This document shows, piece by piece, positions 12,030-22,119 of a stretch of 64,000 nt of DNA. A program made the position numbers and the translations under genes. The DNA is taken from the NCBI GenBank assembly GCA_950295325.1, contig OX485803.1:64803554-64867553 (forward strand), written 5' to 3'. The DNA comes from Polytrichum commune (taxonomy: Eukaryota > Streptophyta > Polytrichopsida > Polytrichales > Polytrichaceae). Position 1 is the stretch's first letter. Each line of letters starts with the position of its first letter. The notes under the pieces are model-generated. The model was not told where the DNA came from. It saw nothing but the letters and a program-made list of their open reading frames with translations, and made no database searches.

Positions 12030-12108
12030 TATCGGGTAACCTAATTTCACATAGATGCTGCAATTAAGCTTCAAGGGCAATGTCACAATAATTAGGGCCA
12101 TGGGCAGG

Positions 12109-12462
12109 GGATAACATTACCCAACCCAAAGGTCTTAACTCCGGCGCGGAGTTTGATGCGGCTCCGGGGAGGTTCGGATGCCAGCTCCGGTGGGTTCGGG
12201 TGGGTTGGGGCAAAAATTGCCCCCTATTTTTTTGATTGGGTGGGGCCTTACTTGATCTCATAAGGGGCCTCGTAGAGTAATTTGGGGCCGTAGAACCCAA
12301 ATTTAGCAAAAAAAAACCAAAAAAAGTCATCAAGGGGCCAAAACGGGGAGGGCCAGAAAAATGGACCCACCGGAGCTGGCATCCGAACCTCCCCGGAGCC
12401 GCATCGGAGCCGCATCAAACTCTGCGCCGGAGTTAAGACCTTTGGGTTGGGTAATGTTAGGG
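12109..12462. mobile_element. Foldback MITE with 9-bp target duplication (Mutator-like candidate)
   Basis: Arms of 85-100 bases (12109-12194 and 12363-12462) are nearly perfect inverted copies, GC-rich, with ACATTACCCAACCCAAAGG near each tip. The right arm has an extra 12-base unit (GGAGCCGCATC repeated). The loop contains no gene. Perfect direct repeats ATGGGCAGG flank it at 12100-12108 and 12463-12471. A 9-base duplication with long terminal inverted repeats fits Mutator-like elements. The outermost three bases of the arms do not pair. Confidence 0.75.
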
Positions 12463-12471
12463 ATGGGCAGG

Positions 12472-14199
12472 CCTCTAAAGCAAATTAAAGGAGGTCCAAG
12501 CCTCCGAGTGCATTGGAGTCAAACACCTTTAAATGGTATATTGCAAGGTAAATCAGGGTCTGAGTTCATGTGGTTTCAAATTTGGCATCAATTTGTTGCA
12601 TTTGTTGCATTTGGATTGTATCGCGCCTACTAACTTATTAATTGAAAAAACTGAATGAGGCACTGTAATTATGGCCCCCTTGGCCCGAGTACGGTGAGGG
12701 CTTCCTTTGATTTGAAAAGATTCTGTGTGACCCATGACTTCAAGAATGCCCCCAGGAACTGTTTAATCTACTATACATGCACTTGAAAAGTTGGTTCAAA
12801 ATGGTTGACAATTATATAGTAATGTGTAGGCATCAAAGCTTATTATCAGATGCAAGTTTATAGTAAAGTATGACATATGGCCTGTGTCTTCATTCGTTCT
12901 TGCAGTCCAGACGTACAACATTTGAATTCTGGATGCTGAATGCGAGTACCAATACATTTCTGGCCTGTTAGTAGTGGCATGTGGCATCAGATCTACTAGT
13001 CATGTTGAAATCTATAGGATTGAATTCGTTTTTCTGGGGCAACATTCTATGGAAGCAGGTAGAGCTCACTAACAAAGTGCTATTTTTAATGATCACAATA
13101 TGATGAAATACATGCGATCGAATGTACCCAACTTCCCATGTAGTGACTAGCGTAACCAGGATAACCCTACACCTGATCATATATGGATCACCCTTTTAAA
13201 TTCCACAAGTACATAAATATCACTATTTCTCTCAGATCCTTCTTCCCAGTCCAGTTTAGCATTCCGAAAAGGATGATGAAGACCCACAAAGGAATTCATC
13301 TGCATTGAACAAACAAACAGCAGTTTCCAAAACTTGGTCTGAAAAATATGGGTGGGTTTACATTCAGTCGAAAGGTGTAGGTGATGATGCTTGACATTCG
13401 AGAAACCTTATCCAAAGTGGTTTGAGAACGATCTGTACTTGATTCGCTCATCCTGAAACTTCTGACTAGAGTTATGAAAGAAATTCAATTCTCCATGCTA
13501 TGTGCCAAAGCACAGAAACTGCCCTTCGATGTTGGTCCAAATGCCAATGACACTTTCCAAAGGATCATCCAGGGATGTGTTACAAAAAGGTCACTACAGT
13601 ACTTTTCACATTTTCAAGGACACGTAGGTCTCACCCAAACCTCTTTGTACTTTCTCTTTTTTTTCCCCTTTTTTTTTTGGTTTTGGGAACACATAGACTT
13701 CTGTTGTTCGAACGAAAAACAGGACAACCAGGCACGCAAGCCTCGAAACTTGGAACTCTTTTATTGTTGATAAAGTACCACTTGTTTTGAACAAACTTAA
13801 TAAGCTATCAAGTACATGCAAGATTCATACGTTAATATCGGGGTTCAGGGGCGGGACCACATTGAATCAAGGGAACATGTATTTGTTGCTATCTAGGTAC
13901 CGTAGTTTCTCAACACAAATCAATTTCAGCAAGTGCTTGTTGGGTTTTGATCAAAATTTAAAACCTCGAGACAGTTGCTCTAATACAAAGAATATTAAAC
14001 GCATATCTAAATTTTCATATCTTACAAGATTACCCAAGATATACCACCAAGTTCTATGTGAATTGATCGTACCTTCCTACAGAGGTGGACATGCTTACAG
14101 GTTGATATGCCAACTGCACACAATGATATTCGATGAGTTACTCCTGAAAATTGTGGCGGAGGAATATTGCTATCCTCTCAAATGCAGGACACTGGATCA
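12472..14199. other. Non-genic stretch upstream of the VQ gene's 3' flank
   Basis: No supported gene. An open frame at 13787-14206 (plus, 139 codons) has no recognisable motif. Poly-T tracts lie at about 13648-13678. Confidence 0.35.
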
Positions 14200-14962
14200 A
14201 CAGTGACAATCAAGACTATTAGTTCAAACCTCGCATCCCCAATATCAGTAAATCATGCAGCAGTAAACACAACTTCTACAACATGTACAGAACATGAAAA
14301 AGTGTGACGCAGGAGCTTGTGGATGCTAAGATCCCCAAGGTGAGGGACATGGTAGATTAATGGATCAAGATCGAAGGCCTCGAATTCGAAATTCCGTGTG
14401 CAGAGTACCATAATCACGGTACCCAAGCCAAACACAAAGACCACAGCCCCATGTATATATGTACACTGGTAGGCGCTGTAGATGACCCTGACATCTTTTT
14501 GGCTCTCTTGACAGTGTATAGAGAATTCCGGGTTAATTCCGCCTACGACAGCTACCTTAAACTGTGCTACCTTTTTTGTCTCATATGAGATGCTCCTTTT
14601 TGCGCGTCGCGTGATGATTGTGCAAGTGGAGTCCAAAACAATACCGCCGTCGGACACAATTTCCGATTGAAGACCATAAACGTAGTCTATGATGAATGCC
14701 CTGCTTCCTTACAGTCTCTTCAAACCGGTTGTTGTTTCGTCGGGCCACGGCCATGGGAGGATTAAGTACACGGGCATCGGTCATGTTAGCCGCAGCTCCC
14801 AGAAGTATATCCACCCTTGCACCCTTCGCGGAAAGAACCAAACGGCCATTTCCAGGTACGCTGAAAAGAGAGTTCAAAAGTGCACCGGTAGAAGCGTTAC
14901 CAACTTCTCAGAAGAACTGCTCTCCTGCACCATGAAAGTTGATGAGGACAACGCAATTAATC
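14200..14962 (-). other. Probable 3' flank/UTR of the VQ gene
   Basis: Lies directly after the VQ stop codon, with similar base composition and overlapping short open frames on both strands (for example minus 14253-14657), none with a known motif. I cannot place the polyadenylation site with confidence. Confidence 0.35.
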
Positions 14963-15829
14963 TCATGAATAAGCTGAGCTAGATATGTCTGGCTCGGCGA
15001 AACTGAATGAACTGTCCATACTGGCCAAAGCAGCAGCAGTAGGCGAGAACTGGCCATTGCCGAATCCAAAAGCACTTCCAAAACCAAATCCGGGCGGCAT
15101 GCCGGAGCCTCCAGGAAGATTAAAAGGAGAAGGGAATCTTGGAGACAAAGATCCACCAAGTCGCCCTGGCAGATGGAAATTTGGATTCTGGAAATTTGAG
15201 GCGCTGGGAGGCGGCATCATTGCCAGAAGACTGGCAAGATTTTCTCGCTTTGACAACTCTCTTCCGTCTCCTCCTTCTGCCATGCTTTGAACTAGCTGCC
15301 GCAATGCTGCACTTCTTGGACTTTCTAACGGGTTCAAGACATTTGCCCACACATGATCGCCGGGACTAAGAGCAGGCAGAGGGGAAAACGACAAGGGAGG
15401 AACTGATGAATAGCCGGGAGAGGGTCTTTGGGGATAACATTGGTTGTAAGGATTCATCACAGGCGGTATTCCGTTCTTCCTTGGTGTGGCAGCGTTAAAT
15501 CCATTGGCGTAGTATTGATGTTGCTGGGCTACAGTAGGTACGGATGGATACGAGAATACTGGTCGTAGAGGCGTCGGTGCAAACTTGTGCAACCTGGAGT
15601 TGAGAGGCTTGCCCGTGGGGGACGTGGTTGCTTCTGCAGGAGAAGTTCCTGTCAGCTGCTGGACAAGAGAGCGGAAATCTGCTGGTTCTGTTTTGTAGAC
15701 TTGAGGCGCTGGCCGAGGCTGGGTCACAGTTCTTCGCTGCAAGCTCTTATTGATCTTTGTCGATAACTTGTTCACTGACAGTGCAGATCCGTTTCTTCCT
15801 TTTCCGCCTTCCGAATCCACACTGTCCAT
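14963..15829 (-). CDS. VQ motif-containing protein (288 aa), HAIKU1-like candidate
   Basis: A single uninterrupted exon. Residues 52-61 are FRSLVQQLTG, an exact match to the plant VQ signature FxxxVQxLTG, encoded at 15647-15676. VQ proteins are nuclear cofactors that bind WRKY transcription factors through this motif and are often MAP-kinase substrates; this one has many Ser/Thr-Pro sites (residues 63, 70, 86, 115, 137, 149, 155, 170, 229, 234, 262). The N-terminus is basic (KLSTKINKSLQRR, 21-33). The middle is Pro/Ser-rich (86-160), with LESPRSAALRQLVQSM at 168-183. The C-terminus is Gly/Phe/Pro-rich (240-260). The ATG at 15829 is the first in frame, because a TGA lies 33 bases upstream (15860-15862). 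The text VYxxxxxDFRSxVQQLTG and the Pro/Ser layout resemble the HAIKU1 (VQ14) group, an assignment I hold only weakly. Lack of introns is usual for VQ genes. Confidence 0.9.
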   Translation of the reverse strand: MDSVDSEGGKGRNGSALSVNKLSTKINKSLQRRTVTQPRPAPQVYKTEPADFRSLVQQLTGTSPAEATTSPTGKPLNSRLHKFAPTPLRPVFSYPSVPTVAQQHQYYANGFNAATPRKNGIPPVMNPYNQCYPQRPSPGYSSVPPLSFSPLPALSPGDHVWANVLNPLESPRSAALRQLVQSMAEGGDGRELSKRENLASLLAMMPPPSASNFQNPNFHLPGRLGGSLSPRFPSPFNLPGGSGMPPGFGFGSAFGFGNGQFSPTAAALASMDSSFSFAEPDISSSAYS

Positions 15830-16739
15830 CGCCGTAGGACCGCTAAAGTCTCTTTCTTTTCACTTTCCTTGTCCTCGGACAGGGATCAAGGAACCAAAGG
15901 AATGTGGGAATTAAATAGATTGTTATGTAGGAGTATTCGAGTCGAACTCGTGATGAGCTTGTGTATGCGCAGATGTCCAACCGCAAGTATTCCAAGTATC
16001 AATCTCTTAATCTCCCTAAAAGACCTTCGAGTACAGCCGCTTGCGTTGAGCACTTGAACCACATCGTGATTCCTGAAGAACTTAACAAGAAAATGTACAC
16101 TTGTACAAATCTTTCTTGTATTCGAGTATAGGCTGGCCACCTACGTCAGCAAAATTATTCTTGCGACGTACGTATGGAGGCTGTTTTGTATCTGCTCTTG
16201 ATGCTGTTCGACATAACACGAGAATAAATTGGTAAATTGACATAAGGAGTACTATCATATAATACCTTCTTGAGGTTCGTGAATACAACCTATCATCAAC
16301 GTCCGAGAGCTCCCTGCCTCTGAAATTCTTGTATCCTACACATGACGTCTGTCCTGCCTCATGTTTACATATTGAGAAAACCAGACGGACATGAGAGAAT
16401 TTTCCCCTGATTCGTTCAACTGTATTGTACAAGCGAAGGAGAAATAAATTGCAAACAAGCCCGAGAATAAGCAGAAATTGCAGCAAATCTACAGAAGCCG
16501 AAAAAGAATCCTTCGCGCTAGAAACAAAAGACAAGCTCTACTTTACGAGGTAACTAGCTAACGACGACGAGTGGTAGAAGAGGAATTAAGATGATCACAC
16601 TGTACCAGTGGCAACGGAGCTTAACAACCGTATGAGTCAAGTCATACATTCATGGCTGACAACAGGAATCAATCCTACGTTAACTCGCTCAATAAGAACG
16701 AGAAAACATCTCGGATTGTGATTTACTTGTTCATCAGGC
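15830..16739 (-). promoter_or_regulatory. Proximal upstream region of the VQ gene
   Basis: A pyrimidine/purine-biased leader directly precedes the ATG. No clear TATA box or start site can be fixed by eye. A 150-codon minus-strand open frame at 16082-16534 has a hydrophobic stretch (LLQFLLILGLVCNLFLLRL) but no known motif. It could be chance, or an upstream exon or uORF of the same transcript. Confidence 0.3.
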
Positions 16740-16844
16740 ACATGTTTGCAAAGAAAAAGTGACGTGTCTGACTTGCTTCTGAGGATTGAAATTCTTGAAG
16801 CGGCCAACAATGAGACTACGAGATTGGAGGCTGCACTGAGCTAA
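16740..16844 (+). other. Short coiled-coil-like open frame, possible gene scrap
   Basis: The plus-strand frame ending in TAA at 16842-16844 reads SDVSDLLLRIEILEAANN and continues TTRLEAALS, with heptad-spaced Leu/Ile. It is preceded by CAG at about 16736-16738, which could be a splice acceptor. Too short to identify; it may be the last exon of a lost gene or chance. Confidence 0.2.
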
Positions 16845-16954
16845 GCCAATTATACAGGATAGAAGAGTTTTCTTGAGGTCCAAAAAGAAATTAACAGCGT
16901 CCACTAGGTGTCGCTTACACTATCACTGTATTCGTTAGTGTACTGATGATTCAC

Positions 16955-17485
16955 AGAGTGCAATCAAAACACCAAATCTCAAGAACTTCATCGAATCTCG
17001 GAAGGATTCTTCTGATGATCAACCTCAGTCTCGTTGCCGCTACTGAAGTCACTGAATAGAGATTGTCAAGTAATTGGATCTCGTCAGAATCTACTCGTCC
17101 GGTGGGCACGTTGAGTGAAGAACACTAATGGTCACGGTTTAAAGATCGGAACTCACCGGGAAACATCCAGTTTTAAAAGGCCACAAACTCCCTTTTCTCT
17201 ACTCGCGCTACCGTACTAACGATACATAGCTTGTAATCAAAACACGAAGTCTGAAGAACCCAATCCAGTCGCCAAACGATTCTCTCAATGAACCTCAAAG
17301 TCTCGTTACCGCTACTGAAGTTGCAGAATAGGGATTATCAAGTACTTGTATCTCGTGTCTGATGCATGCGTTCCAATAGAATAACACTCGTACCCGGCGC
17401 TGTTTTAAAGGTCAGAAACTCACCCGGAGCATCCAATTCTCAAAAGGCAACAAAAAAATTCCCTCTTCTCTACTGGCGTTCCTGC
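16955..17485. repeat. Tandem duplication of about 273 bases
   Basis: Two diverged direct copies (about 16955-17215 and 17230-17485). Shared landmarks are AATCAAAACAC, CGTTGCCGCTACTGAAGT / CGTTACCGCTACTGAAGT, GTTTTAAAGGTCAGAAACTC and CTCTTCTCTAC. They lie upstream of the VQ gene. Confidence 0.75.
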
Positions 17486-17499
17486 TGTCCCCGAGTTTC

Positions 17500-17890
17500 T
17501 CCAACTTCTCCAACAAGCTCGCTCTACAGGTGACGAAGATCCACAAAGGCTCGTGAAGCCTCGACGTTTCGAGTCCTAGCAGACATCATCGGTAGGAATG
17601 GCACTTCGACACTACGCAGATAAACACAGCCTCCTCTTAAGCTGAGCATCAACAGCCTGTGAGAATTGAGTCAAGAATCAACAACATCGCTTGAGACATC
17701 AAGGTTCCCCGACAAGCTCTATAGGCGACGATGATCCACACAGGCCCGTGAAGCCTCGACGTTCCGAATGCTAGCAGACATCATTGACAGGAATGGCTGT
17801 TCGAGCACAGGCACATCAACACAGCCTCACAGCCTCTTAATTAAGTTGAGCATGAACAACCTGTGGGACTAGAATGGAGTCAAGAATCAT
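17500..17890. repeat. Second tandem duplication of about 199 bases
   Basis: Two diverged direct copies (about 17510-17700 and 17710-17890) sharing ACAAGCTC, GTGAAGCCTCGACGTT, CTAGCAGACATCAT, AGGAATGGC, ACACAGCCTC and GAGTCAAGAATCA. Confidence 0.75.
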
Positions 17891-17899
17891 GAACAACGT

Positions 17900-18400
17900 A
17901 TTCTCGGGAAACACGCTGCTGCCTCACCTTATTATTTTTCCTCCACGACGACGGACAGACAAACATGCATACAGACGCGGGCCGGCACTCCGCTCCTCGT
18001 ATACGGCTGGAATGTACAGTGTTGCGCGCGCTTACTGCTGGCGGTGCAATTGGTTGGCGGGCGTGGAGCGGGCCTCTTGGGAAGCTGTCGGAGAGTGAGA
18101 GTGGACAGACGCTGCAGGGGGAGACCAGACTGGGGCGGAGAGGACCGGAGCGCCGTGGTCCTGGATTTTGGCGAAGGATTAAGTTAAGAGAGGGGGAGAG
18201 AGAGAGGGAGGGACGGAGGGAGAGGGAGGGAGAAAGCGCGCAATGGAGAAAGTGCAGACGAGGCGAGGGGAGAGGGGGAGAGCAACGCAGAGTGGAGGTG
18301 AAAGGGAGGGCAGCGGGCAGGCAGGGAAGGAAGGAAGGAAGGAAGGAAGCGGGCGGGCAGGCAGGGAGGCGGGCAGCCCGGGCAGCCGCCATCTAGGCAG
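17900..18400. promoter_or_regulatory. GC-rich, CpG-containing island with purine tract
   Basis: Far richer in G and C than the rest of the window, with GCGCGC, CGGGCC and a 190-base G/A tract (18180-18370) holding GGAA repeats. Read on the minus strand it is a CT-rich tract like plant 5' leaders, pointing toward the VQ gene. Its long open frames (170 codons minus, 143 codons plus) are low complexity. A distal promoter or 5' leader is inference. Confidence 0.4.
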
Positions 18401-18439
18401 TCCATTTAACTAGGGACATTACTACTGTCGCGACTAGGT

Positions 18440-20165
18440 ACTGTAGGTTAGGTGGTATGTATAATATGACGACTGTCCCATACGGCTTGGGATACGTGGA
18501 GTCTGTGTAGAATTCATGCATCGTGGATGAAGGGATTCTAGTAAAAACAAGTATCTTCTAAAGTTAAGGGTCGATTCATTCCAGTTGGATTTAGTATACA
18601 AATTGGGGGATTTTGATGTTAATTTTGGAGTCAAACCGTATACATCATTCATTTATAGGCTATAAAATAGTTTACCTCGTTTTTACCTATGCGATTGATA
18701 AGTTTATGGTAGACACCGTGAACCTTAGCCCTCCCATAAGGCTTCGATTCATGGTGTCGATGTGAAGTACATCTATTGTGGATGAAGGGGCTCTAGTAAA
18801 AACAAGTACCTGATAAGGTTGGCAGCCGATTCCTTCTAGCTAGACTCCACTATACTAGTTTGAGGTCTTTGAGGTTATTTTCGAAGTCAAATTGTCTAAA
18901 AACACTTATTCACAAGCTATGATATAATTCAATGCGTGTTCACCTACGCGATGGATGAGTTTACGTAGACACCGTGAATCCATAGTCCTCCCATATGGCT
19001 TGGGATTCATGGCGACTGTGTGAAACTCATCCATCATGGATGAAAAGCTCTAGTTAAAACAAGTACCCGATAAGGTTGAGGGCCGATTCCTTCCGGCTAG
19101 ACTCCACTATATTAATTTAAGGTCTCTAATACTATTTCTACAGTCAAGTTGTCTATAAATACTCATTCACAAGCTACGATATAATTCCATGCGTGTTCAT
19201 CTACGCAATGGATGAGTTTACGTAGACACTGCGAATCCTTAGCCCTCCCATACGGCTTGAGATTTGTGGTGTGTGTGTAAACTCATCCATCACGAAGGAA
19301 GGGACTCTAGTGAAAACAAGCCCATTTACCACCTCAAGGGTCAATTCATTCCAACTCAATTCCTCTATCTTAATTCAGAGTCTTTGAAACTAATTTCGAA
19401 GTGAAATGAATCTAATTCCATCATCCACATGTTTTGATACATTCCACTATGAACTTTTATCCATGTAATGGATGACTTTACGTAGAAGCCACAAATCCCT
19501 AGCCCATGCTCTCTTTCATGCTCTTACAAATAAAGACACGCTTCATATGTTACTTCGTGGGGTCCATACTATCTATGTACACTCATCCATCGTGGATGAA
19601 GGGGGTCCAATAAAAACAGTCTCTATAAGACACCCCCTCCCCACCATCACATTAATTCGCGGGTTCCAATGTCATTTTCGGACTCAAATGGTTTTAGAAT
19701 AATCGTTTTAAGCTTATAAAATAATTTGATGCGATTTGACCTCCCCAATGGATGAGCTTACATAGACACCACGAATTCCTAACCCAAGGCCTCTACATTG
19801 TAGGGAAGCACAATGTTGAAGGATGTTGAGGCTAGGCTCAAATACTTTGGTCTTTGTGGCGCCTAGGTCCATTCATCCATCATGGATGTTCAAGGGTTTT
19901 AGAAAAGGTTGCGCTGAAGAAGAAAAAGGAGCTCCAAAAAACAAGTCCCCTTTATATTTTGAAGGTCAATTCATTCCAATTCAAGGTGTATTTTTGAGTC
20001 AATTCCTCTTTTAAAAAGTCATATAAGAGTCACTACAATTTCACTTTCTCACTAGAGGAGTTTACATACATACCACGATCCTAGCCCAATGCTATCTTTT
20101 CATGGAGTCTAGGTAAATTTGTCCATCATGCATAAAGGGGCTCATGGTAAAAAGTAAAAGTAAAA
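18440..20165 (+). repeat. Tandem array of about 255-base units (seven copies)
   Basis: Each unit has CCTCCCATACGGCTTGGGAT, CATCCATCGTGGATGAAGGG, a TAGTAAAAACAAGTAC segment, GATTCATTCC, a TTTGATGTTATTTTCGA-like segment, and GTTTACGTAGACACCGTGAA. Anchors fall near 18541, 18796, 19053, 19310, 19610, 19902 and 20147, so units run 245-300 bases. The first four are most regular. No gene lies inside. Confidence 0.9.
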
Positions 20166-22119
20166 GTAAATCTCTACCATCTAGCAAATACGAATGTGTT
20201 TGGTAGATAGATCAACCCATGAAGACTAGTAGTCAAGGGGATTTGCAAGATTGATTCATGGCATCCAATGTAAGTTAGACGTGACAATGTTAACTTAACC
20301 CCTTACAACTCATAAATGTCCCTTTTAAAGACACTTGATCTTGGTATTTATAATCTTGTAAAAATAAGGAAAACACTCATATTTCAAATCATCTATGGCT
20401 TTCACTTCTAGAATTCAGAACATATTCACCTTGACTTTAAGAATAAACAAATTCAACTCTTGTGTTCCTCGTTTGGATTTGTTTATATGCATATGTAGTT
20501 TTGTTTAATATCAACCCTCTACATATACATTGAAATCCACAAGCTTTCATTATAGGTGCACTCCTATTAAACCGCAATATGACATCTAAAATTCTAAATG
20601 CTAAATTTCTAAGATAAGTACAAGCTATAGAATGGTTCGGTACATCAAATTACATCTTCAATTGAATCAAGTAACCCCCAAGGGCCGAGAGATGCGAGGG
20701 GGTTAGTGGACATAACCATTTGAAAGCCATCTACTATAAACCCTCCGATCTTGGATATCTACAAGTTGGATTGAGGGGAGAAGACAATGGCAAAGATTAT
20801 GCTCCAAGAAAGCCATCCTCTTCTTAATTATGGAACGCCACCTTAGGCACCAAATGGCTACGAATGGTTGAGTTTATGTATGTGGCCATATATAAGGCAA
20901 TGTAAGTATGAAAGTACGACAACCCTAAAACGGCGCTCACATATTTGCCATGTTGGATTACCACCAATATACCTTACATATTTTAGAGCAAGGAAAATGA
21001 TTACATGATGCTTGCATGGGAGTCAAGTTGGTGACTAAGCTAATCCGGAGGCCCAATGAAGAAGCTCTTTGATGGCTTGAGCACATAGGCCTCCCAAGAT
21101 TGCCTTGCACTTTTGCTTGTAGGATCAACACATTAACGAAACCCAAAGGTAAGTTTGAAGTTCCTCCAGGTAAATTGTTTCACCTATAGTTTCCATCAAT
21201 AAGAGATTACACCCTCCACCTGAAGTTTTTTAGGGTGAGCCACACATTCAAACACATCCATCTCACTCAAGAAAATGTTGTAATGCTTCAATGAATTGTT
21301 TATAGAAGTTTTAAATGATGTGCATAATTTGTTTTCAATGGAAATCACGTTAGATAGTGGCCACTGGATGGACCCAGCTCATGGTCACTCGTCGTTCACC
21401 CAATGGCCATTTTTTAGTACTTAATGTCTACTACTTCAAAAGTTGTATAGTATAGTGCATATGCTATATATACACCATTTGTGGGAGCCACATCTCCTTG
21501 TGCTTCAGCTCTCTCTCTATATATATGTGTGTGTGTGTGCGTGCGCATGTTTATTTATTTATTTAGATTTACATTTTGTGTGTCTACCGAATTTGTGAAT
21601 TGTTGGCTTACTTATTGCATCATACCCCACGTTAGATCCCATTATGAAGGTTACTCGTTGATGTTTTGAATAAATTTATAGGAGCGGTCATATCTAGAAA
21701 TAGTCCATTTATTCAATGTGTTTTTCCCAATTGGAAAAATACTTAAATTTTAATGAGCTATAAGAAGATTTGGACTTGTGTGAATGCCTTGGATCCAACT
21801 ACACCCTACATACTTCTCAATCACTGGTGTCACATGTACATATGTATTACACTTCCTCTTTGTAATACGGTGTGATGAATATGGATTTGATATTGTAGAC
21901 CAATAAGTTCTTATTTCAACACTTTTAATGGGTTTTACAAATTGCCGTGTGTTCATATAATTGCACCCCTCACATTACTTGGGCCATGGAGATGGATTGC
22001 AAGTTGGCTAATCGAGGAGCTCTACCATGCACGAGGCATGAATTTTCTCAACTTTCATTCCATTTTTCTTGTCTCCAAATCTTTATTCTTCTTTTTTTAA
22101 AGAAAGTTCTTAGCATGTA
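20166..22119. other. Non-genic stretch
   Basis: No supported gene. A short (TA)/(GT)n run lies at about 21510-21540. Confidence 0.35.

Noticed and set aside
13787-14206. 139-codon plus-strand frame near the VQ gene
   Set aside because: No recognisable domain, no supporting context; of a length that can arise by chance.
17880-18396. 170-codon minus and 143-codon plus open frames
   Set aside because: Both lie on the G/A-rich tract and translate to low-complexity Pro/Ser/Leu or Arg/Glu/Gly; no domain is seen.
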